Below are positions 12,785 to 23,680 of a stretch of 64,000 nt of DNA, piece after piece (the stretch's first letter is position 1; every line of letters starts with the position of its first letter). Origin of the DNA: Rotaria macrura (Eukaryota; Rotifera; Eurotatoria; Philodinida; Philodinidae); contig OENT01000072.1 in assembly GCA_900239685.1 (NCBI GenBank), positions 178,691 through 242,690 on the forward strand, written 5' to 3'. A model generated the notes under the pieces. The model was not told where the DNA came from and made no database searches. It was given only the letters and a program-made list of their open reading frames with translations. A program made the position numbers and the translations under genes.

Positions 12785-12927
12785 CTAGAAGAATACAATT
12801 AAATTATGCTCTTGAGTTTTGCTGAAGAAAATAAATTGAAAAAAGAACACAAATATCTGTTTAAGATCAATAACGAGCGAAGAAAACTCTGGACACTACC
12901 AACATAACATAAATAGAACTGTGACGT

Positions 12928-15560
12928 TCAATTAATACGTCTTTTTTTCCGTGAAAATTCATTTGCTTTTTCTTCACGCCACGAACAAATTTCTGAATAA
13001 TCGCACCAATGACATTTATATGCATCTTCAATATCAACACCTTCAGGTTGACGTGTACCGAGCCAATAGGGTTCACTTCTTTTTAATAATCCTTCTAGAT
13101 GTTCTTCGTCACGCTGAAATTCTTTTCGATGCTTCCAAGTTGCATCCGATTGAAGAATATATTCAATTGCACCATCTAAAATTAAGCAACTCTACGTTTT
13201 ACTTTAAATTGATTAATCAACGATCTACACTTCTTGCTCGCGAAACGCATTTCTTCTACCTCTCTAAAATGCTAAATACTGATTCTCCTCTGCAAAGTCA
13301 CATATACACTGAATCGAGCATGCTGTAGAAATATACCCTTGCAGTAGCAACATCCTTGAGCATTTTTGAACGGCGATGATGAAGGAGCAAAGATGAGTCG
13401 CAATAGGCAGGCAAATCCTGACAGTGCATTCGAAGGAACAAAAATGAACACACACATCCATAGATAAACCGTTTATTCTTCGACAGTTGCACATCTCGGT
13501 ATACTTTTCCAATATTTCTCATTGTCTACAGCATGTGACATCGCTCATTATAAACACAACAGTCAGATGTGAACCGAAGTCGAATCTATTGTAAAATTTT
13601 CATGGATTAAAATCATCTAGGAGGGTGCTAGGCTAATTAGTCGCGAGACATTTCGTCGCATAGTTATTAGATTAATAAGATGTGTCGCATGTATGTTTTC
13701 TTGATTAGCTTCAGTAAAACATAATTTCTTTATTGAATAAACTGTGTCTTCTAGATTGCGAACATTTTTCTTAGTTGGTCGAAAAAAGTTTCCGTAATCA
13801 AGCTGTAGCCGAATAGACTATCGGGTTTCGAGAACTGCGTTATCCTGAATAGAAAAAAAACTGAATAATCCAAGAGTATATTGGAGAATGAAATAAAACA
13901 ATGAATTTCAAAAGTAACTAAAAGAATGAATCCTCACAGTGGTGAGAGACATTGTGAATACGAAAAAACTTGTTTATTCTGTTGGGAAGTGATAAGTACA
14001 ATTAATCGATTTTCAACCGAGAAGAGAAAGCCTATTCTAGTTTCTAAAGGTTATATTGAGGTTTTAGAGCGAAAAACTGGTGCAAAGTTACTTTTTGGAG
14101 GTGAGAATAGAGACTGTAAAGCAAAATGAAAATTAGTAAATTATTCTCTTCGTTCCAATTTAAATTGTTGTCCGGTATTAATAAGCGCTAGTGTTAGCCT
14201 GCACTTTATTTTCATCCCAATCAATGATCTATGCGGCAAAATAGCTTTGCAACGAATTGTCCAGTCACCATCTAGGAGATGGAAGTCTTAGTCAACTCGA
14301 CATTTTCTTAAAATATGATTCGATTAAAATGTAAGACACAATTCTGACTTTGATTGTGGGCGAGAGAGAATAGTCATTGATTATTCTAATCAATATGAAA
14401 CATTCGAATTCGACCGCGCAACGTCACATCGGATAACGATAAAGAACGTTTTTTAACGAAGACATCGTTGAACAGCAGCAGTACATATATTTGTACCTAA
14501 AACAACCTCAGTGATGGGAACTCGATGAAGCTCTCTCTCTTGGACATATAACATCAAGATTTGATATTGAACATAGAACGCAGTGATGGACGATAAATTG
14601 AACTTACTAGTTGTAATAGTAGGCATTCTAAAAGCTAATTTAATTAATAAGTCAAAGGCATTCTCGAGTGTTTCGATCTGGTCGAAACCACGGTAATTAA
14701 ATTCGTTTCTAACTGCTTCCGATAAGTGAATAGATGACTGAAGATTAAAACGTTGAAAATAAAGATTTTTATCAACTTGTCCTTGAATAAGTTCATCGAG
14801 TAAAGTTCGATAAATATTAACTTGAATTTCATGTGTATAGGTTTGTTGAGGTTTCGGTGCTGATTTCGATGCACGAGTTTTAAATTCGACAACTTCTAAT
14901 CGATTTGTCGATGGATCATAATTGATCTCATCTATTATACCACGAAAATACAACTTTCCTCCGTACATATTGCCAAATATCTTGGGATGTGTAAATATGT
15001 TTTCTTTGATTGTTTTCAACAAAAATAACAAATCCTACCGGCATTTCGCGTGTTATATAACGTTCATTGGGTTTATTCCATGTTAACAATCCGTTTATGC
15101 CTTGAATCATATTCAATAATCTCACGCCATAAGAATCCTCACGTGTCTTACATTCGACAGAAACCTTTATTTGAACTTCTAACTCCCGTTCTAAATGGAG
15201 AGACGTTCCACGTAGCATGTGCGGTTTGTCGTCGACTCGTTTTATTTCACCATTATCATTAAGAACGAATGGATAAAGAAATTTATATGTTAGTTGTTGT
15301 TCGCACCATATTTGAGCAGATAGATCGGATACAGATAAAACACCACGACGATATTTAAATAGCGGATTATTGGGTCGATCTTGTTTCTTAGTTTCTGCGG
15401 ATAAAATCTCTGGACGAATATTTTCAAGATTTTCAGCATACGAAACTAATTCATCATCGTCGAAATCATCTTTTATTGAAGAACTCATTTTTGGTACTGT
15501 TGGCATTTGAACGACACTATCTCCATTTATTGTTGTTGCTGAAATACGTAAATACAACAT
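12928..15560 (-). CDS. EXO5: Exonuclease V (EXO5/Dem1) single-strand DNA exonuclease
   Basis: At least three exons: 15039-15560, 14608-14980 and 12928-13175. EXO5 is a PD-(D/E)XK-type nuclease with an iron-sulphur cluster that acts in interstrand-crosslink repair or mitochondrial DNA maintenance. The first exon carries LSVSDLSAQIWCEQQ with the first cluster cysteine. The second carries FRGIIDEINY and VEFKTR, supplying the catalytic Asp and Glu-x-Lys. The last carries YKCHWCDYSEICSWR with the three remaining cluster cysteines, then a basic tail ending at TGA 12928-12930. The 58-nt intron 14981-15038 is certain. Joining 14608 directly to 13175 keeps frame, but about 25 residues expected from the human protein would be absent, so a short exon may lie unrecognised in 13176-14607. 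The start is uncertain: ATG 15560 is the longest, with in-frame internal methionines further in. Confidence 0.9.
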
Positions 15561-18046
15561 GAGTTTATCCCTTATTTCATCATATACATTTATATTTAAA
15601 CATATTAAATTTTTGTCTTGTTGTTTTTTACCGGTTCGAGAACAATCTGTAAAGGAGTGGTTTGTAGTATTGCAAAAGAATGATCTAAAGGACTGTTCAA
15701 GTAAAAGACATACAGTTATGAATTGATACGGAGTCTAATAGATATCCTAGCAGCTAGTGTTAATAGATAGACTTCGAAGTAAGAGTCGATGCGTTCCAAA
15801 AGATATGCACAAGTTCAAGTTCACAGTAATACCGATCAACAGATCGCAATTCGAGACGAACACTTCAGCATGAGAAGAACAAATGAATAGTGGCATAACT
15901 GGACTTCACTACAAACTAGACAAAATCGAATAATAACATTCGACTAAATCTAAGACAGTCGTTGTTCTTAAAGCTAAACGCCTTATGCTGGCCAATCCAT
16001 CGTTCGAACTCGAAAATCTTAGAGAGAGACAGTGTTCTAATTCTTGACGTGAACAACGGAGCAACATCGACATCGTTTTGCATCAACAGAAAACAAATTT
16101 CCCATTCGATAATCCTTATGAAAGTTTCGAATAGACAAAGAACGATTTAATTTTATTCAACTTCACAGATCAATATTTCAATAAAGAATTAAAAGAAGGC
16201 TTGTGTGTTTCATCTGAGAATTTTCAATATGAATCGTCTAGTCCTCATGTATGGATAGGCAACGGTTTATTTTACTCTAAAAACGTGTATCGAAAGGAGA
16301 AAAATGATTCGACTGAAACAAAGCATTTTGAAGGACAACGTCGGTAGTATATGGAATGAGAAGTTACGTCCATTCCATTGATGTTTTACATTGAATGAAA
16401 CGAATTTTAATTCGTCGCTAGATCAGAATGATTCTAATAAACACGAGAACATATTTCTTTCTCGCCCCAAAGATTGATACGTAAATGCAATAATTTTTCA
16501 AGGCCTTTATTTCTACGGTCATGAAGTTTGAACTGATTCTATCAACAACATCTATTCGAACTAATTGTATTACTTTGAATTATGGGTGTCCTTTTTCAGC
16601 AGGCTTTGCTTTCCGATTAATGACAATTGGGTGAGAAAAGTCATGTTCATGACTTTAATTCAGAAATTCAATTTCATGCAATGACTCAGATGATGCTTAG
16701 CACCGTCTCGAATTTCCACAGTATATGCTCACAAGTATTTGACAACAAACATCTTTATTTCGAAATTTTGTGCCCGCCGCCGTCAACCGAGACGACAAAG
16801 TTCAACCGCTGCAATTCTTTTGAGGTTTTTATGTTTAGAATAAACTCGGAGCTGACTTTTCAATCACGTGATTGATATTTTAAGTTTCGTAAACTTCAGA
16901 CAAAAGTCAACTAATGTGATAAACATGAAAATTCAGAGACATTTAAGAGAAAACAATCTTAAGTGTTTTCTTTCCAAATATGAATCTCTGGTTTAGAATT
17001 ATATTTAATTATGATGGAAAATATTTTCCGATTGATAGGTTTTGTTGATTGAGGCAGTAGAATCTCTAGAAAAAGCTTTAATTGAAATCAGTCAGTTTTG
17101 TTTTCCTAATGAAAGATCATGTCCAACCAAAATGCAGTTTCGGGAACTTTCCTTTTCAACAAGCTCTTTGTTAGCTACCTAATGAAATATGCACCGGAAT
17201 CGAGACCGGGAATGTACAGAAACTAAAATGAGAACTTATTCGAACGAAGATTGAAAAGAAAATTTTCAGTTGAGACTCAGATCGACACAAAGGAACCTCA
17301 ATCTCGTACTCTTCTACTGATGACAGAAAAAAACAACACTGAACGATGGAAATATGACTTAAGAAAATCGAAAAACGAAAAACGAAATTCTATGGGAACA
17401 GGCACATGAAAACATCAGCCACACGCATTACTAGAGGAGACTCGTCCTTGAAGAATTTGCAGCGTCATTGAGCTTTGATTTCCTTTTCTCTACTTAACAA
17501 GGAAGAGTTTGAAAAACAATCTTGCAACTGTACTAGATGATCGTGATCTTCTGTTTTGAAAAAAGAAAACAATTAACACATAGAATTACTCGGAATGGCC
17601 ATATCAACTATGTTGGAATGATCGAAAAACGAAAGAAAGACATTTCCGTGAAAAATTCAACCTACAGTTGAATCTCAAATGAAATCATAGTTGACTAAAT
17701 GTATTTTCTCCACGGGTCTTTGTATCGTGGAACGTGGGCGATACAGGATCGATATCTATCTCTACGAATACTATTCTAATAAAATTCATCTATAAACAAT
17801 TCTTTCGTTTCCTTTCTTCAACTTGTTTGTGCTAATGACTTGTACATGTCGTTGTCCGTGCTAAGAGTATCCTGAACAAAGATATTGGTCTCATTCAATG
17901 TGTTCATAGCAGGACTCGAAGTGTTGACACATGGATGAATAGCGGCAAAAACAATTGATAAAAATCTAAATGTGAAAGATTTTCAGAGAAATTTCTTTTT
18001 TCTCAAACTTGTATGATTAATTAGAAGAAACTTCTTCATCTCTCGG
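15561..18046. other. Intergenic region upstream of EXO5
   Basis: About 2.5 kb between EXO5 and the small candidate gene at 18047. It presumably contains the EXO5 promoter. I see no coding exon, RNA gene or clear repeat. Confidence 0.5.
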
Positions 18047-18434
18047 TCACATGAAACGACTTGAGTTTATTTCGACTAACAATTCTTTTTTCGAATGACT
18101 GAAACTGTCAACTTCTAGTTTTCGAATTTCTTTTTCTTTTCGGTGGAGTGAGTTGATCACTTCCTTGGCCACATCTTGGGATGTCAATCTCAGTCGAATT
18201 GAATCGTTTCCAAGTTATTCTCACCGAGAAGATGCTGAACACCGAGAAATATTCTGTAAAATCGCTCAGCTTAGCGATGGACGACACTAACGATAGAAGA
18301 TCAAACAAAGGAGTGTAAGAAAAAAAATTACTTGTTAGAGCTTGTTCAACTCCGTCGATGATCGGCTTTGAAAATCTCGATGGATCAAGTTCACTTGGTA
18401 AAACAGATTCAAAAATCAACTGTCGTTCAGGCAT
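18047..18434 (-). CDS. Possible small three-exon gene, unknown protein
   Basis: A 93-residue model can be built from ATG 18434: exons 18332-18434, 18225-18286 and 18047-18163, with introns of 45 and 61 nt, all GT-AG and in phase. The first exon encodes a segment containing LPSELDPSRFSKPIIDGVEQ; the last encodes a charged, helix-forming stretch with HRKEKEIRKLEVDSF. I recognise no family. The third exon has an alternative acceptor at about 18176. The candidate lies 294 bp downstream of the NF-YA stop on the same strand. Evidence is only the coherent splice pattern and protein-like composition, so it could be spurious. Confidence 0.4.
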
Positions 18435-18728
18435 GTTTCTCTACAATAACAAAGTGTTTCGGTTAATATTTGTCAATATCTAAAATAGATTTCTCTTGAT
18501 TTATTGTTTTTGTTCTTGCTTATTCTCAGTAAATATCGGCAAGAAGAAGACGAACACAAAAGAAGAAGAAACGAAACGATAGATTTTTGTGGTTTTATTG
18601 TTTGTCCAAAAGAACGAAATAGATGTCTTCAAAAAAAAAAGACTCGTGTGTTCTCTCGTCTGACTTTACAATATACACAACACGAGCACAACAGGAAAAC
18701 CGAATTCGAATGATATAAATCACATAGA

Positions 18729-21273
18729 TTAAGCCTTTTGTTTTGATCCAGGTGCGAACCGACCGCCAGCACCACGAACACGATTCATTGCATGCCGATG
18801 ACGAGATTCGTGAAGAAATTTGCGCTAAATGATAAACACAAAGCTCCATGAAACACCCGAGTGATTATGAATTTCGTCATACTTTTCGTTCTCTTGGAAT
18901 TCTTCCTTCAGCTTCAAGTTTAGCTCTTGCAGCACGCCGCTTCAATATTCGATTATATTGTTTAGCATTGACGTACAATGGTTCTTCTTCTGACGGCTCT
19001 TGTGCAACAGACGCTTGACTTGAAGCTGTTCCACTTGTTGGTGTGTTTCCTGACATTTGTACTGTTTGTAATTGACCCGAACTACCTGGAACCATCTAAT
19101 TTCATAGAAATTATAATTATAATGAAGAAAAACAATTTTCTCGTCAAGTCGACTCCGAAGAGAATTCTTTACCATTATAACTGAACCATTTTGTGTCGAT
19201 GTTTGCATTTTTGTCGGTGTTGCCAATTGTACAATTTGTTGTCCATTACCAGTTAGTTGTAATGCACTTGCTGGTATTGTTATGGTTTGAGGTTGTTGAC
19301 TTGTTTGGATATTACTCAATTGTAGAACTAATAAAAAAACCGAGGCTTCAAATGAATGTCAATTCTTTCGATTGAGACGGCAACTACTTTCAACAGCGAA
19401 ACATCTATCTCTATCGGTGAGCAACTAGAACAAGTACTTAGAATGATTCATTATTTCTAGCGCGAGACAGTCGAGTCGAAACATCCCATCATTCATATCC
19501 GATGGCATATATTGACCAGTCTCTCTCCAACACCAAAACTCCTTCCACCGGCAGAATCAAAATAAATCTAACGTCAGAAATGGCCGTCAAAGTGCTACAT
19601 GGCATAGATCAGAATGTTTTATCGATTTTTAGCTAAGTGTGTCGCAACTCGCGAGCAACGGCCAATGATTTTTGACGTACCAACAATCCTCTTCACAGCT
19701 ATTCTTTACAATTTTCAACATCGATTTCGAATTTCACGAAGCGTTGTTTTATTTAATAAAAATCATCAGAAAAAAGTTCTTGTTTTAGCCATTCGATAAA
19801 TCAAGAACTAGTTTCGAAGAATAACTAACAGCTCTTCGAAACCGAAAGAAATTCATTTTAAATCATAACCACATAAATAGAAGGTTAAAACATTGCATTG
19901 AGTTGATCATTTACCAACAGTGCGAATTAATTTTCCATATCAATCTGACTTGTTCCTGATGAACTATTGAAACTCTACTATCTTTTCATTCAGATCGATG
20001 ACGTTCAACGAAGAAAAGAATAATTCAATGGATCTTCATCAAATCGTCTCTTGCCGCTGAGAGAAACCTTTGTTGTCGCTCATATAAGGCGAAGAAGTTA
20101 AAATTCAACTCGTCATCGTCGATGATCGCAATCAAAAACTAACTCGATATCGTATGAATTACATATAGAAAAATTGAATTCGACTACATCGTTCTTATGC
20201 CTAATTTTTCAATAAAATCAAGCAAAACGGATCCTACTCAAAGCTCACGAGTTCCTCGGACAACTAGAAATGAACTGAAGCGAACGGTTTAATATCGATT
20301 CGACTTTTGATCGAGATAATCGAACATGACGAGCAGACTTAAGAAAAACTTGATATTCTCTTTATTGGAATGTCATTTTAGACAGCTCGAAGTGTTGTTC
20401 TTTTATCATCAATGTGAGATGTGAACATCCCCATGATAACATCTTCCATTTTCAACAAGATTTATAAAATTAGCATCGGAGAAAACAATATCAATATTCT
20501 TTAAAAATGTCACTCTTCTTTGCAACAATATGACATTTTACAGCATTTTGATTTATTATGTCGAAAGAAAAAATTTATCTTTTCTCATTAAATTTCTCAA
20601 TTCGTATAATTCGACAATAGTATTAATGAACCATGATAAAATTTCATTCGGTACTCTCCTTCCCCTATAAAAATTGTACAGAAACATCAAGCTGAAGTGT
20701 TTCTATTCGAAAAACATGCAGCGGATAGAACATGAAAAATCGAACAATTCGAAAGAATTTCATATTGTGATGTAAATCCCTTATAGGAAGTAATTCTTTG
20801 AAACTGCTATAGTTTTCAGGAAGAAGTAATTCTCTCCTGATGAAGTTTGGCTTTAAAAAAAACGACAATATAAAATGGTAAATACTTTGTCCGCCGACTT
20901 GTACATATTGCGTTGGTTGACTTTGTTGTTGTTCAGCACTTTGTAATATAATCAATTGTCCATCAGCTGTTTGAAGAATTTGACCTTGCGAAGAATGAGA
21001 TGTTGGCGATGAGCTCGTCTTAAGAATAATCTAATGACAAAATCATGAAAATATTTTTTGTTTCATTTAGAATTTATTTTCTATTAAGTTACTTGCTGGC
21101 CAGAAAGACTTGCTCGTTGATGCATCATTTCATTACTATTAAGCATAATAACATTTCCAGCATTTGTTGCTGTGCTTTGTTGTGCAAGCTGAAAATTTCA
21201 TTTAAAAACAAACAATACATTATTGAAAATAAATAATATTAACCTGTAATCCAGAATCCATTGATTGAGTAGA
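18729..21273 (-). CDS. NFYA: Nuclear transcription factor Y subunit alpha (CCAAT-binding, NF-YA)
   Basis: Six phase-consistent exons are visible: 21244-21273, 21093-21188, 20886-21030, 19173-19327, 18883-19095 and 18729-18824 (stop TAA 18729-18731). From the first ATG in this set (21261) the protein is 240 residues; a further 20-nt exon at 21385-21404 may extend it, so the true start is unsettled. The N-terminal two thirds is rich in Gln, Ser and Thr, as in the NF-YA activation domain, and retains TADGQLI, TITIPASALQ and MMVPGSS matching human positions. The conserved core begins EEPLYVNAKQY near residue 175, the helix that binds NF-YB/NF-YC. It ends with RKFLHESRHRHAMNRVRG, the DNA-contacting half, split from the first by a 58-nt intron. 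Other introns are 70, 62, 1558 and 77 nt. The trimer binds CCAAT boxes in promoters. The 30-nt exon is a microexon. Confidence 0.95.
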
Positions 21274-22470
21274 CTATAAAAAAGGAAGAAATTCAACATA
21301 CTCGTAAATGAAATGAATTTCAATTGCATCTTCGAATCAACTAGTGGGAATGGGATAACCAACCCGAGTTTTGTCACTACTTACATTGGTTGTAAATCGT
21401 CCAACTAGAATAAGATTTTCACGATTGGCAAACGATGAATGAATGAATCTTAACGATAGAATGAAACAAACAAAGGTTTTATTGGTCGACGTCTATTCTA
21501 TGAATGCGTGCGTCCTTATGGTTGAGTGTGTGTTTATTGTTTGTCGTGTCGTTCTCTTTCTCTTTGCTCTGACGTCTTTACACGTTTTCCAGTTGGTCGT
21601 ATCGTCAGGTCAATAGTTTGGTGCGCATGAAGGCAGGAGCACATGATATGATGAAACGGAAGAAAGAAAAAGGAAAGAAACAGTTCTATTTTTTTCTTTC
21701 TTTGCTTGTTGTCTATGTGATTCGCTCGACTCGACAGAAATACACAATAACAGTCGGTCAAAGAATATGAAAATCGTTCGAAAATCGGACGATCAACCGA
21801 CAGCGATTTATCTTTTTTCATTATCTTAACATCGATATAACACAGTTTACAAATCGTTTTTCCTACTTTTGAGAAGATTTACCATTAAATAGATTTAAAC
21901 TTCGAACTCCAGTTTCTATTCAAACGGTCTTAACAAACAGAGTTATTTTGTCACTTGCGACATCTCTTCAACGAAACATTTAAACCGAGTTTTCTAAATC
22001 AGTAGTTATTCTATTATTAGCTTTAAAAGAAGAAAATTCTAATTGCATCCTACATTTTTTCCTATTTGTCTTATTTCATGGAAGTAGTAAAACATAGATG
22101 AAGAGCTATAAGAGAAAGGATTAAATGAAAAATAAAATATATCCTTTGTTGCATATTGGTTTTTTAGTTTAAGGCAAGAGAAAAAAATCATGATTTTCAA
22201 GCAATAAATAAACTATTCGCCCAACGTAACAAAATTGATGTAAACATTTCTGACGTCGAAATTCCACTCAAGTACGAAAAGGAGAACAATACGTGAAATC
22301 CAATGTAACATGTATTTGTTCGTTCTTCATGATACATCTGCTACTAAAAATAACTCTTCTCAAATGCGGACAGTTGGGCTGCCCTTTCTTAAATCGATTA
22401 CTACCATGAGAATGTATCAGTTCAGTAAACAGTCTGATATTCTTCAATGCATTTGTTCAGTGAATTCTCA

Positions 22471-22946
22471 GAGTCATTTAAAAATATTTTAAACTTCGAA
22501 TTTTCATGAGTTTTCCCCGCAAACCTCTGAAATAGCAGTCCATGGCGAAAGTGAATACATCGAGAATTCAATATCTCAAGAGCCCCTTATTCAATCATGC
22601 TAAATTTTGTTTCTCTTCTACATACATTTGAGTTATACGTGTAGCGAAACTTTCAGCTCGAAGAGTTTACTACTGAATATTCCGATGATCTCAGTCTTCA
22701 AAATCACGATTTTATGCGGATTTAGTGTTTCAAATCACATCATTAGGGACGGATGGGTCTTTGAAACTTTTTCTGTGATTAGAGCTAAAAAATATTTATT
22801 TTTACTGAATTTGTCAACTGAATTGAATAAGGGGCTCTTGAGTTATTGAATTCTCGATGTATTCACTTTCGCCGTGGACTGCTATTTCAGAGGTTTGCGG
22901 GGAAAACTCATGCAAAGTCGAAGTTTAAAATATTTTTAAATGACTC
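22471..22946. mobile_element. 476-bp element with about 125-bp terminal inverted repeats
   Basis: The segment 22471-22595 is matched in reverse complement by 22822-22946 with only a few differences. Both arms contain GAGTCATTTAAAAATATTTT, CGCAAACCTCTGAAATAGCA and GGGGCTC-type blocks. The roughly 226-bp centre has no convincing coding potential. Long terminal repeats and small size fit a foldback or MITE-type DNA transposon. I could not define a target duplication, so the superfamily is unknown. Confidence 0.8.
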
Positions 22947-23494
22947 GCGCCAATGTTCGCAAGAGCTCCTCCCCATGTAGAATATATTGAATTTAGCAAA
23001 TTCTGATTATCTCAATTGAACTGAGACGACTTTTATCAATATCGGAAAACTCGCATTTTTGCACTTTATTGAAAAGTTATAACTCAACAAAGCATCCAAC
23101 GACAGTTGTTCTATGAAAAGTGACTCTGAAGTGTCCTCTAGTGATGATGCTGATTCTGCGAACCAATAATGAAGATACTGATATTTTTAATCGTAAAGAT
23201 ATTTGTGGCAGATCCTCTATTTTGGCATGGGGCGAAATCGAGTTGATTTTCATTGAATTACTCTTAAGCCCAATAAGCGATAAGAATTGCTTTGGTGACT
23301 AAAAACGATACTTTTGATAATAAAATGTTTTGAGAATTCGTTCGGTGCTATCTTCGTTGAAGAAGGATACCGATCCGAAATGTAGAATCCATTCATCATT
23401 CAATTTTTACTGACAGTCTTCGTCATACTCTCATTGACACTGTTCAGTATTGAGACGAACAGTCTGTCTCTTACAGTTCAATCGATGGGCTTTT

Positions 23495-23680
23495 GCAAGA
23501 GAGCAGCAGCTAGAGACCTGTGGGGGCCCCCGAACTCCTATTCCGACTCCGACGGAGTCGGAGTTAAAAAACGAAAATTTTCGGAGTCGGGGTCGGAGTT
23601 AGTGGAATCAAATTTTTCGGAGTCGGAGTCGGGTTTGGAAATAAAAACATTGGCTCCGCAGGTCTTTAGCAGCAGCCCGT
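23495..23680. repeat. GAGTCG-rich module bounded by short inverted repeats
   Basis: The core (about 23535-23635) is built from variants of CGGAGTCGGAGT and its complement. Imperfect inverted repeats lie at its edges: GCAGCAGCTAGAGACCTG on the left and CAGGTCTTTAGCAGCAGC on the right. The arrangement suggests a small mobile element that carries a simple repeat, but the boundaries are approximate. Confidence 0.6.

Noticed and set aside
12867..13076. 69-codon minus-strand open frame
   Set aside because: It is a different frame over the last EXO5 exon; the EXO5 frame carries the conserved cysteine motif.
14453..14607. Continuation of the EXO5 frame past 14608
   Set aside because: It follows a good GTAAGT donor and does not resemble the EXO5 family; probably intron read-through.
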